Made by a program: the position numbers and the translations under genes. A DNA stretch of 34,634 bases, from NCBI GenBank assembly GCA_002404095.1, contig DHJA01000216.1, positions 46,847 to 81,480 of the forward strand, given 5' to 3'. Numbering within the stretch: position 1 is the first letter of the stretch; every line of letters begins with the position of its first letter. The notes under the pieces were generated by a model. The model saw only the letters and a list, made by a program, of their open reading frames with translations. It ran no database searches and was not told the DNA's origin. Of this stretch, positions 16,748 through 24,078 are shown piece by piece. The DNA is from Planctomycetaceae bacterium UBA4732. GTDB taxonomy: Bacteria > Planctomycetota > Planctomycetia > Gemmatales > Gemmataceae.

Positions 16748-17029
16748 ATGGCGCCTGAGGGCAAGCTCACAACGGGGGAATGGTATGAGGCGGCCGAGTT
16801 CTGGCACACGGAGGAACACCAGGGTTGTCCCTGCTGCCGCGGCCGCCACTGCGTGTTCCGCTCCGAATGGGGCGACCGCGTTGAGTATTACTGCACTGCC
16901 TGCGACTTCTCCGCCAGCCGCGACAGGCAAACCGGCCGCTGTTTCACCACGACGGAAACAGGCCGCGAACGGCCCAGCGCGGTCCTCGACGATCTAGCGC
17001 TCTATAACGGCGAGTTAATGGAGCGCTGA
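16748..17029 (+). CDS. Small zinc-ribbon-like protein
   Basis: This 93-residue protein has two Cys pairs spaced like a zinc ribbon: CPCC (Cys27 and Cys30) and CTAC (Cys49 and Cys52), with aromatic residues around them (VEYYCTACDF). The rest has no recognisable domain. It might bind nucleic acid or protein, but nothing in the sequence proves this. The ATG at 16748 is preferred because GGGAGA lies seven bases upstream. Starts at 16733 (ATG) and 16697 (TTG) are possible. The gene lies 104 bases after the IrrE-like gene, on the same strand. Confidence 0.6.
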   Translation: MAPEGKLTTGEWYEAAEFWHTEEHQGCPCCRGRHCVFRSEWGDRVEYYCTACDFSASRDRQTGRCFTTTETGRERPSAVLDDLALYNGELMER

Positions 17030-17395
17030 TAGGAGTGGAAGGGGCTGGAAGAACAGTTCCCCCAACCAGGGCCGGTGCGCAAGCTACTTCCCTTCTTGTG
17101 GACGCGAAGGTTACAGACTCGTACACGATTGTAACTTTCGGGTGTAATTTAGCTAAACGGCGCGACGGCGGACGGTGAGGGGGACGAGGCGACCCCGGCG
17201 AGACGGCGAAACTTCTCTGGGGTTTGATAAGCGTTAACTGCTTCAGATGAGCGCCTTCGCTTTTCTCAAATCCGCCTAACCGATACAGCCTTCCAGCATC
17301 AATTGAAAAATAGCAGACGCTCCGACTCTACGCGTTCGACTGGCGCTCTTCTTGCAATTGGATGGTACGCCCGCCTCTCATGGAGGAGTAGAGCC
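17030..17395. other. Intergenic region with an operator-like dyad
   Basis: No gene is seen here. The main feature is the dyad GTTACA-N14-TGTAAC at 17110-17135, with a central GTAC on the same symmetry axis. TTAGCTAA, a perfect 8-base palindrome, lies at 17149-17156. No convincing promoter could be placed upstream of the small gene at 17396. Confidence 0.5.
17110..17135. promoter_or_regulatory. 26-bp imperfect palindrome, operator-like
   Basis: GTTACA at 17110-17115 is the reverse complement of TGTAAC at 17130-17135. The inner GTAC at 17121-17124 shares the same centre. The shape and size suit a dimeric repressor. No regulator can be named. Confidence 0.4.
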
Positions 17396-17689
17396 ATGTC
17401 TGCAAGGAAATACGGACGTCTCGGCAAAATCCTGGCCGGTGTTTTCGCCACCGTCGTGGCGCCTGTGCTGGCCAATGTGGTCGCCCAACAAGTGGGCGAT
17501 TGGCAACAGACGCTGAAATTCCTGGTGGAAAATGAGCGGCCGACCGCCACGACCGATTGGAGTCGGCCCATCTCTGATAGCGTTGGCGTCGGAAGCAATC
17601 GTTTCACCGCGGAGAACGCAGAGATCGCGGAGAAAAGCAAATCAATTCTTCATTGTATTCCTCCGCGATCTCTGCGTTCTCCGCGGTGA
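17396..17689 (+). CDS. Small membrane-anchored hypothetical protein with repeat-derived C-terminus
   Basis: This 97-residue protein begins MSARKYGRLGKILAGVFATV at an ATG preceded by GGAGGAG, a very strong ribosome binding site. One hydrophobic segment (ILAGVFATVVAPVLANVV) could be a membrane helix. From about residue 69 the reading frame enters a perfect 31-bp inverted repeat, and the last ~29 residues and the TGA at 17687-17689 are encoded by that repeat. The original protein was probably different in its C-terminal part. I do not recognise the family. Confidence 0.6.
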   Translation: MSARKYGRLGKILAGVFATVVAPVLANVVAQQVGDWQQTLKFLVENERPTATTDWSRPISDSVGVGSNRFTAENAEIAEKSKSILHCIPPRSLRSPR

Positions 17690-17691
17690 AA
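17602..17691. repeat. Inverted repeat with 31-bp perfect arms
   Basis: Bases 17602-17632 (begins TTTCACCGCGGAGAACGCAG) are the exact reverse complement of 17661-17691, with a 28-base spacer. It is of the CGGAGAACGCAGAG type known as a dispersed intergenic repeat in many bacteria. It lies between the convergent small membrane gene and the WD40 gene and may terminate both. Confidence 0.85.
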
Positions 17692-17698
17692 ACTTTTT

Positions 17699-20600
17699 TC
17701 AGGGACAATCGAGCAAATACAAGGTCGTGTTGGCGTTGCCTGTGACGACCTGCTTGCCGTCTGGCGTGAAGGCCAGGGCGCGCACGAACGACCGCCCTGG
17801 CTGGCCGGACGCCGCCAAGTTCCACTGGCGCAGTTCCTTGCCGTCCGCGACGTTCCATAAGCGCACCACGCTGTCCTGGCCCGCCGTCGCCAGGCGCGCC
17901 CCGTCAGGACTAAGCACGAACGCGACCGCCCGCTGATTGGGGTCGATGAACGCTTTCAGCGTCTGCACCTCTTTGCGCGTGGCGAGGTCCCAGATTTTCA
18001 ACAAGCCGGCCTCGTCGGTCGTCGCCAGGATCTTGCGATCCGCCGATAGCGCCAGGTCGAGGACTTTGGAATCGTGCGCCTGCAAGTCGCCGCCTTCAAG
18101 AGCCTCTTTTTTCTTCGCCAAGTCCCACAGGCGCACGTTGCCGTCCGACGCGCCCAGTGCCAGGGTTGCGCCGTCAGAACTGAAGGTCAGGCTCGCCACT
18201 CGTTTCAGGCCGTCATCCAGGTTCAATGAATCCGCCAATTTACCCGTATTGAGGTCGTAAAACTCCAAGAGCGAGGGCGGCACCCAGGCCGCGACTTGCC
18301 TACCGCCAGGCAGGACCGCCAACGCCGGCACTGCCGATGACGGCCCTGGGTCTTTGATCGTCAGCTTCTCCTTACCTGTCGTGCAATCCCACAATTTCAG
18401 CGTCTTGTCGTCGCCGGCCGTGGTCACGAGGAACTTGCCGTCCGGCGTGAAGGCCAGCGATGTGATGGGCGCGGTATGGCCCTTAAGGACGAATAGCTCG
18501 CGCGCCGTCGCGGCGTCCCACAACCGGGCCGTATCGTCGGCCGACCCCGAGGCGATGAGCTTGCCGTCGGGACTGACGGCCACAATCGTCAGTTCGCGCG
18601 AATGGCCGTAGCCCGGCGCGGCCGCGCCGCCGCCGACTTCCCATACCTTGACCGTCTTGTCCACGCTGGCCGACACGATGTAGTGGCCGTCGTCGCTAAA
18701 CGCCACCGAAGTGATCCAGTCTTTGTGGCCGCGAAAACTATGGACCTCCTGCCGCGAACGCACGTCCCACAATTTGATAACTTTATCGCCGCCCGCGGAA
18801 ACGAGGTGTTCGCCGTCCGGGCTGAACGCGACGGAACTGACGACGTGGTTATGGCCGACAAACGACACGCTCGACCCTTCGGGAAGGCTCCAAACCAGCA
18901 CGCGAGTATCGCCTCCGCACGACGCCAGTTTTTTGCCGTCGTTGCTGAACGCCACGCAGCCGACCGCCGCGCTATGGCCGGCCAGCGTCCGCTCCGCGGC
19001 GAACGTCTCGGCGTTCCACAGCTTGACGGTGTGGTCGCCGCTACCGGAAGCGATGTGCTTGCCGTCAAGACTCCAGGCCACGCTGCCGACCACCGCCTGA
19101 TGGCCGGGAATCGACTTCAATTCCTTGCCACTTTCCGTCTCCCAAATCTTGATGAGCCAGTCGGCCCCGCCCGAAACGATTCTCTTACCGTCCGGGCTGA
19201 AGGCGGCGGCCGTGACGGCGCGCGTATGGCCGGTGTAAGTGCGAATCTCATTTCCGGACTTGGCGTCCCATAGCTTGAGAACCTTGTCGCCGCCGCAGGA
19301 GAGGATGAAACGACCATCGGGGCTAAACAAAGCGGCCGTCACAGGAGCCGTGTGGCCGGTCAGCACGCGCCCGGGACTGGCCGCGGCCACGTTCCAGATG
19401 CGCACCATCTTGTCCGCGCCGGCCGACACGACTTGCGAGCCGTCCGGGCTGAAGATCGCCGACCATACGGCTCCGTCATGGGCGCCAATATCGCGCGACT
19501 GCTCGACCAATCCCTGTTCCCACAGGCGAACCGTCTGATCCACGCCGCCCGACGCTAGGCGGCCGTCCGGGCTGAACGCCAGACAGGTTATCGTATCGGT
19601 GTGCCCTTGTAGTGTGCGGAAAGCCTGGCCGTTGGCTGTGTCCCAGAGGCGAACGGTGTGGTCGTTGCCGGCGGTCGCCAAGACTTTGCCGTCTTTGCTA
19701 AAGGCCAGGCAGTTCACGCTCGCGGTATGTCCCTCGAACGATTGCCGTTCGGCGCCGTCGGCGACGTTGAGCAGCCGGGCCGAGTTGGGGTCGCTGCCGC
19801 AGACCGCCACGGTCTTGTTGTCGGCTCCGAAGGCCACGGCTTCGAGCGTTCCCCTGTCGCGGTTAGGCTGAAGGATACTCAGAGCCGAGCCGTCGGCCGC
19901 CTTCCAAATGCGTAGGGCGCGGTCGCCGCCCACGCTGGCGATCAGCTCGCCGTCGCGGCTCCAGGCGACGCCTTTGACGCCGAGAGTGTGTCCAATCAGA
20001 TCGAACTTTACGGCATCGTTGGATAGGTCGTAGATGCGGATGTGTTTGTCGTTGCCGCCAGCCGCGAGATATTTGCCGTTCGGACTAAAGGCGATGCTCC
20101 ACAGGAAATCGGAGTGGCCGGTAAGAGGCTTCACATCCTTGCCGGTGTCGGCGTTCCATATTTTGAGAACCTTGTCGTCGCCGCCGGAGGCGACGAGCTT
20201 GCCGTCGGGGCTGAAGGCGGCGGTGCGGACAGTACCGACGTGGCCGGTGTAGCGGCACACTTCATGGCCGGCCTGCACGTCCCAGACGACGACGGCGCCG
20301 TCATCGCTGGCGGAGACAAGGCGTTGGCCGTCGGGACTGAAGGCGACCGCTCGAACGATGCTGCTGTGCCGGAGATCGGCGTCGCCGAAGAAGCGGGCGA
20401 TATGGTCGGGCAAGTTGGCGGGCAAGCCGGGCAGGCTCCAGCGCGCCTTACGGAAAGCGTCGGCGGCCTCAACGAGCCGGCCGGCCGTCAGGGCGTCGTC
20501 GCCTTGCTTGGCGAAGGCGGCGGCCTTTTGATACCATTCCGGAGAGAATTTCTTGGTTAACGCCTGAGAGTCGGCGTCGGCGCGTTCGCTTCGGTACTTC

Positions 20601-20746
20601 GTCTGCAATTCTTTGACGGCGTCGGCCGTCGCACTGGGCGGCGGATCGGCCGCCGCGGCGCCGAGGAGGACCAGGACGGACGCCGCGAGAACCGTCAGCG
20701 CCGAAGTGGTTCGCCAGGGGCGAAACGCTTTCGCCGTCGTGTTCAT
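17699..20746 (-). CDS. Exported protein with 21 WD40 repeats
   Basis: This 1015-residue protein starts with a signal peptide (LTVLAASVLVLLGAAAADPP), a helical region of about 100 residues (AAAFAKQGDDALTAGRLVEA) and then 21 WD40 repeats of about 42 residues. Most have the FSPDGK turn and end in a GH pair and a WD/IW-type closure (KIWNADTGK, RLWDTANGQ). Repeats 17 and 19 are the most degenerate. Twenty-one blades would make three seven-bladed propellers. The usual role is a protein-binding scaffold; no partner domain is present. The ATG at 20746 follows GGGGAG and lies downstream of a good promoter. The longer frame to 20893 runs through that promoter. Confidence 0.9.
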   Translation of the reverse strand: MNTTAKAFRPWRTTSALTVLAASVLVLLGAAAADPPPSATADAVKELQTKYRSERADADSQALTKKFSPEWYQKAAAFAKQGDDALTAGRLVEAADAFRKARWSLPGLPANLPDHIARFFGDADLRHSSIVRAVAFSPDGQRLVSASDDGAVVVWDVQAGHEVCRYTGHVGTVRTAAFSPDGKLVASGGDDKVLKIWNADTGKDVKPLTGHSDFLWSIAFSPNGKYLAAGGNDKHIRIYDLSNDAVKFDLIGHTLGVKGVAWSRDGELIASVGGDRALRIWKAADGSALSILQPNRDRGTLEAVAFGADNKTVAVCGSDPNSARLLNVADGAERQSFEGHTASVNCLAFSKDGKVLATAGNDHTVRLWDTANGQAFRTLQGHTDTITCLAFSPDGRLASGGVDQTVRLWEQGLVEQSRDIGAHDGAVWSAIFSPDGSQVVSAGADKMVRIWNVAAASPGRVLTGHTAPVTAALFSPDGRFILSCGGDKVLKLWDAKSGNEIRTYTGHTRAVTAAAFSPDGKRIVSGGADWLIKIWETESGKELKSIPGHQAVVGSVAWSLDGKHIASGSGDHTVKLWNAETFAAERTLAGHSAAVGCVAFSNDGKKLASCGGDTRVLVWSLPEGSSVSFVGHNHVVSSVAFSPDGEHLVSAGGDKVIKLWDVRSRQEVHSFRGHKDWITSVAFSDDGHYIVSASVDKTVKVWEVGGGAAAPGYGHSRELTIVAVSPDGKLIASGSADDTARLWDAATARELFVLKGHTAPITSLAFTPDGKFLVTTAGDDKTLKLWDCTTGKEKLTIKDPGPSSAVPALAVLPGGRQVAAWVPPSLLEFYDLNTGKLADSLNLDDGLKRVASLTFSSDGATLALGASDGNVRLWDLAKKKEALEGGDLQAHDSKVLDLALSADRKILATTDEAGLLKIWDLATRKEVQTLKAFIDPNQRAVAFVLSPDGARLATAGQDSVVRLWNVADGKELRQWNLAASGQPGRSFVRALAFTPDGKQVVTGNANTTLYLLDCP

Positions 20747-20789
20747 ATTCGTACTCCCCGCACGGAGATGGGTTCGTCGGTGTACGTGG

Positions 20790-20819
20790 AGTATAGAAGG
20801 TGGAGCGCCGGTTTCGCAA
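20790..20819 (-). promoter_or_regulatory. Sigma70-type promoter of the WD40 gene
   Basis: On the minus strand TTGCGA (20819-20814) and TATACT (20795-20790) are 18 bases apart. Transcription would start near 20783, giving a leader of about 37 bases. Confidence 0.6.
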
Positions 20820-20875
20820 GCGGTTTCCGTTTGCCGGGAATTTTGGCAGCGACCCGCACACATGGGCGCCGATCC

Positions 20876-20965
20876 GCTGCGCCATTGCGCCATTTGGCGC
20901 AGCGGTGTGGCGCAACGTAACTCGTTGGCGTATTCGTCTTTTCAGGAGCTTGCGCCATTGCGCCA
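20876..20965. promoter_or_regulatory. Cluster of six GCGCCA/TGGCGC boxes upstream of the WD40 promoter
   Basis: GCGCCA occurs at 20879, 20887, 20952 and 20960, and its complement TGGCGC at 20895 and 20908. Two pairs are spaced by 8 bases. GCTGCGCCA (20876-20884) and TGGCGCAGC (20895-20903) also form a perfect 9-bp inverted repeat. The cluster begins 57 bases upstream of the -35 box. Confidence 0.5.
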
Positions 20966-21375
20966 AACTTCCGGGCGCCTGACATGCACCGCTTGGTCGC
21001 GTCGCCTATCGTGAAGGCGGCGTTCACTGTCGTTAGGGACTGTGGACGGTTAATCGCGAACTGACACCGATTTTTCCCCGATTTCCCCCTCCTTGCGATC
21101 CCTGAAGGGTCTTGCTTTCCTCCGTTGTCCGAGGGAGGTTCACTCATGACAGGCGAACTCGTCGGCTAAGTCAGCAGCTTCCCCTTGGCCATCGCCTATC
21201 ATACCATGTCGTCCTTAGCGGTGAACGGCCAACGTCTGGAAGAAATCATCCGGCACCCCTTCGCCACTCCGCCGTCGTTCTGGAACCGGAAACCGGCACC
21301 GTCGAGCGGTTGTGAATGAGGCGGCTCTGCCCAACTACTCTGGACTTCGATCCGGACGTCAAGCACAATGGTCGT
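20966..21375. other. Intergenic region with a decayed gene and the edge of cassette copy 2
   Basis: Between the GCGCCA cluster and the antitoxin copy 2 there is no intact gene. It contains the interrupted frame at 21146-21318 and, from 21305, the left edge of the duplicated cassette. Confidence 0.5.
21146..21318 (+). pseudogene. Possible decayed gene with a strong ribosome binding site
   Basis: GAGGGAGG precedes an ATG at 21146 that reads MTGELVG and then meets a TAA. The same frame continues as VSSFPLAIAYHTMSSLAVNG and on to the edge of the cassette, where it stops at 21316-21318. This suggests a gene that lost its reading frame, perhaps when the cassette inserted. No family is recognised and it may be chance. 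Confidence 0.3.
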
Positions 21376-21630
21376 ATGGGAAAGCGCTCAAGCAAAAAGC
21401 CTGTGAAGAGTAAACCGCCTTCGGACGCTGTCGGGCGGTCGCTGGCCGAAATCGCCGCGGCGACCGTAAATAACGGCGGAAAGACGTATACGGTAGAAGA
21501 GCTAGAGTGCATGGCGAATGCCGAAATCGCGGCGCGATTCAACCTCTCTAACGACAAACTGCGGGCGTTCGCGGCCAAAAATCCGCCGCCGCCGGAGTGG
21601 CTTAAGACGGCGGAAGAGAAGCCGTTCTAA
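21376..21630 (+). CDS. Small antitoxin-like protein, copy 2
   Basis: This 84-residue protein is 74/84 identical to copy 1 at 2870-3124. Ten substitutions fall in the N-terminal third and near the end, while 40 central residues (from VNNGGKTYTVEELECMANAE onward) are unchanged with two or so silent base changes. The N-terminus (MGKRSSKKPVKS) is again basic. It is intact although its toxin partner downstream is broken, which fits retention of an antitoxin. The start at 21376 follows the reasoning given for copy 1; an ATG at 21316 would give 104 residues. Confidence 0.7.
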   Translation: MGKRSSKKPVKSKPPSDAVGRSLAEIAAATVNNGGKTYTVEELECMANAEIAARFNLSNDKLRAFAAKNPPPPEWLKTAEEKPF

Positions 21631-21635
21631 GCAGC

Positions 21636-21850
21636 GTGGCGGAGTGCCGTGTGCCCGTACCTCTTAGGCCAGAACCGGGCCGCATCGTCTGGGCGGAATT
21701 CCTTGATATGTGAGGGAGCCAGACTTATGCGCATCCGGCCGTTGTCCTCACACCCAAAGAAGAAATAGACGCGGGCGGCCAGATCTTCGTCGCCCTCGCT
21801 TCCACGAACCTTCACTTATCCAACGTCGAAGATCAGATACCGTTGCCGTG
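21636..21850 (+). pseudogene. Broken MazF/PemK-like toxin, copy 2
   Basis: It starts with GTG at 21636, five bases after the antitoxin stop as in copy 1, and reads RPEPGRIVWAEFLDM before an in-frame TGA at 21711-21713. Copy 1 has ACA GGA where this copy has ATG TGA. Homology resumes (SQTYAHPAVVLT, DAGGQIFVALASTNLHLS) to EDQIPLP and is then lost, so about 55 C-terminal residues are missing. Translation could not give a functional toxin. Confidence 0.8.
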
Positions 21851-21855
21851 TGGCA

Positions 21856-22365
21856 TCAAGGCGCCGGCTTGCCAAACGCGGTGGGTAGTTGCAGCTGCAA
21901 ATCGAGGGGCTTGCCGGAGTAAACGACATCGGCGGGCAGACTCACTGTGATTCCGCTTGGATGCTGAAATGCCACTGCCAGCTCCGCAGGCGTCATGTCT
22001 TCCACACGTGCGCCGCCGCGATAGTAGAGTTCAAGCCGCACGATTCGGGTTTCTGTGGTAGACGACCTTATGTAGGCGTTAACCGCAACCGTCGCGCCCG
22101 TCGGCGTTTCCCACTGCGTGAAAACGGCAGTTTCGCCAATCCAGTTCGGTTCGTTCCCACCGAAGACCCTCACAAATTTAACCGGATTAACCTCCCAGAT
22201 ACCAATTTTCATCCATTCAAACAGCCGCTCTTCCTCTTTCTGGACCTCAGCAATCTTGTAAGCGCGATAAGCAAGTAAGGCTCCGGCGCCCAGACCGAGC
22301 ACGACCAGAATGATCGTGGACCACAGGAGAAGCCTCTTCCGTCGCACAACATCTCCCTGGTTCAT
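21856..22365 (-). CDS. Single-pass membrane protein of unknown function
   Basis: This 169-residue protein has a short basic N-terminus (VVRRKR), one membrane helix (LLLWSTIILVVLGLGAGALL) and a ~120-residue outer region rich in beta patterns (ETAVFTQWETPTGATVAVNA, TETRIVRLELYYRGG, GITVSLPADVVYSG). It is not recognised. The ATG at 22365 (MNQGDVVRRK) is preferred over upstream starts because the preceding sequence is low in coding character; the ribosome binding site is weak. Its 3' end abuts the truncated toxin copy. Confidence 0.6.
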   Translation of the reverse strand: MNQGDVVRRKRLLLWSTIILVVLGLGAGALLAYRAYKIAEVQKEEERLFEWMKIGIWEVNPVKFVRVFGGNEPNWIGETAVFTQWETPTGATVAVNAYIRSSTTETRIVRLELYYRGGARVEDMTPAELAVAFQHPSGITVSLPADVVYSGKPLDLQLQLPTAFGKPAP

Positions 22366-22806
22366 GTATTGCGGTGGCGCGCAGCGACTAACCGTTCTCG
22401 TCTTACGGCAATATCTTTGCCGTATTAAATTTCGGCATCGGTTCGGTAATTCGGTCGCTCGCGCATCCCGCGAGCATCCCTTCCAGCGCGGGGCCATAAC
22501 ATAGCGGGCTATTGCAAAAAACAAACCATACTCCCGTCCTCTATGGTCGCCGGAAGGACGACGTGGGTCAAGGGGGGAGCCGCCAATTCAAGGCATCCAC
22601 AAATGGCGGGGGGGGGCTTGAGGTAGGGCGGTTGTCCGTGGCAACCCAGATGGATTCTTTCCCAGGCCAACCGAACAAATCCGCCGGCGCCCCCTTGCCA
22701 CTCCGTCCCCATCTTCAAATAATAGTCCTTTCCTTTATCCGGACGCGAGTTGGAACATCCACGGAGTACGGGTGTTCCCTTTTTGTTTGGCGGCACGGGG
22801 GCGGAC
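22366..22806. other. Intergenic region upstream of rplY
   Basis: No gene is supported here. It contains a run of nine G at 22608-22616 and a possible promoter for rplY: TTGCCA at 22695-22700 and the AATAAT/ATAATA stretch at 22718-22724. An open frame on the minus strand across 22509-22904 overlaps the start of rplY and has no family resemblance. Confidence 0.45.
22695..22723 (+). promoter_or_regulatory. Possible promoter of the rplY-pth-rpsF operon
   Basis: TTGCCA (22695-22700) and AATAAT (22718-22723) are 17 bases apart. The -10 element is imperfect, so this is tentative. Transcription would start about 75 bases before the rplY start. Confidence 0.35.
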
Positions 22807-23454
22807 ATGGCCGAGTCAGCGGTTCTCAAAATCACCAAGCGTGAAGGCAGCGGCAGCCGTAAGTCGGCGAAGCTGCGAAAAAGCGGTATGGTGCCCGGCG
22901 TCATCTACGGTCACAAACAGGAGACGCTTTCGATCACGCTCTCCCGTGACGCCCTGGCCGCCGCCATCCGCCACGGCTCGCGCGTCGTCGATCTGGAGCC
23001 GGAAACCGGCGCCAAGGAGAAGGCCCAGATCATTGAAGTGCAGTGGGACCATTTAGGTGTAGACCTGTTGCACGTCGATTTTCGCCGCGTCTCCGCCGAC
23101 GAGCGCATCCATTTGACCGTGCCGATTGAAGTTCGCGGCATCGCCCCCGGCGTCACGGGCGGCGGCGTTCTCGATCAGCCGCTGCACGCCCTGGAAATCG
23201 AATGTCTGGCCGTGGCCGTGCCGGATTCGATCCGCGTCAACATCAACGAATTGCAGCTGGGCGCCGCCATCCATGTGCGCGACCTGACGCTGCCGCCGGG
23301 CGTGACGGCGTTGACGGACGCCGACGCCATCGTCGTCCACGTCACGCTGCCGCAGGCCGAGCCGGAAGAAGGCGTCGTCGAGGCGGCCCCTGGCGCGGCC
23401 GAGCCGGAAATCGTCGGTCGGCGCGTTGCCGCCGAGGAACCTGCCGCGGAGTGA
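22807..23454 (+). CDS. rplY: Ribosomal protein L25/TL5/Ctc
   Basis: This 215-residue protein is the long (TL5/Ctc-type) form of L25, which binds 5S rRNA in the large subunit. The N-terminal domain has KREGSGSRKSAKLRKSGMVP followed by GVIYG, a classic L25 start. The beta-rich C-terminal domain contains VDLLHVDFRRVSADE, LTVPIEV and LTLPPGVTAL. The tail is acidic and Ala-rich. The ATG at 22807 fits the conserved N-terminus; the longer frame adds unrelated residues. It is the first gene of the group with pth and rpsF. Confidence 0.93.
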   Translation: MAESAVLKITKREGSGSRKSAKLRKSGMVPGVIYGHKQETLSITLSRDALAAAIRHGSRVVDLEPETGAKEKAQIIEVQWDHLGVDLLHVDFRRVSADERIHLTVPIEVRGIAPGVTGGGVLDQPLHALEIECLAVAVPDSIRVNINELQLGAAIHVRDLTLPPGVTALTDADAIVVHVTLPQAEPEEGVVEAAPGAAEPEIVGRRVAAEEPAAE

Positions 23455-23475
23455 TCGCCCACGGAACAGCGAGGT

Positions 23476-24063
23476 ATGAAAGTCGTCGTAGGTCTGGGCA
23501 ACCCCGGCGCCCGCTATCAGAGGACGCGGCACAACGTCGGCTTCGACGTGGTAGATTCGTTGGCGGCCAGCCCGCACGCCGGACGCTTTCAGAGCCGGTT
23601 TCAGGCCCAGGTCGCGGAAGTGCTTGAGGACGGCGAGAAGTTGTTTCTCGTCAAGCCCGAGACGTTCATGAACCTGAGCGGCCGAAGCGTTCGGCAGGTG
23701 ATGGACTTCTTCCAAGTGGAAGCGACGGACCTGCTCGTGGTCTGTGACGACATCAGCCTTCCGCTTGGGAAACTGCGAATCCGTGCCAAGGGGACGCACG
23801 GCGGCCATAACGGCCTGCGCGACATTCAGAATCACTTGGGCGGCGTCGAATACGCCCGGTTGCGAATCGGCGTCGATGCGCCGCGCGACGACGCAATAGA
23901 CCATGTGCTGGGTCGGTTCCGGCCGGCCGAACGTGCGGCGATTGACGACGCCGTGGCTCTGGCGGCCCAAGCCGTGGTGTTTTGGGCGCGACAGGGCGTC
24001 GAGGCGGTCATGAATAAGTACAATGCGGAAGCCAAGGACAAGGGCGGGAAGAACCTTAACTGA
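23476..24063 (+). CDS. pth: Peptidyl-tRNA hydrolase
   Basis: This 195-residue enzyme frees tRNA from prematurely released peptidyl-tRNA. It has the family signature VVGLGNPGARYQRTRHNVGF with catalytic His19, the substrate-binding FMNLSG and GGHNGLRD segments, and the conserved Asp pair in VVCDDISLPLGKLR. Length and start match the family. It lies 21 bases after rplY, and this pairing is common in bacteria. GCGAGG precedes the ATG. Confidence 0.95.
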   Translation: MKVVVGLGNPGARYQRTRHNVGFDVVDSLAASPHAGRFQSRFQAQVAEVLEDGEKLFLVKPETFMNLSGRSVRQVMDFFQVEATDLLVVCDDISLPLGKLRIRAKGTHGGHNGLRDIQNHLGGVEYARLRIGVDAPRDDAIDHVLGRFRPAERAAIDDAVALAAQAVVFWARQGVEAVMNKYNAEAKDKGGKNLN

Positions 24064-24078
24064 ACGGGTAAGCCACAC

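Larger units (their letters stand above)
21305..21850 (+). repeat. Antitoxin/toxin cassette, 546-bp duplicated block, copy 2
   Basis: This block aligns without gaps to the minus strand of 2650-3195. It starts with the same AGCGGTTGTGA and ends at CGTTGCCGTG, inside the toxin. The break lies five bases from the stop codon of the convergent membrane protein gene. Confidence 0.75.

Noticed and set aside
22608..22616. Run of nine G as a possible phase-variable tract
   Set aside because: It lies in non-coding DNA, more than 70 bases from the tentative rplY promoter, with no gene to switch.
22509..22904. 131-residue open frame on the minus strand upstream of rplY
   Set aside because: It overlaps the rplY start, has no family resemblance and no clear ribosome binding site.
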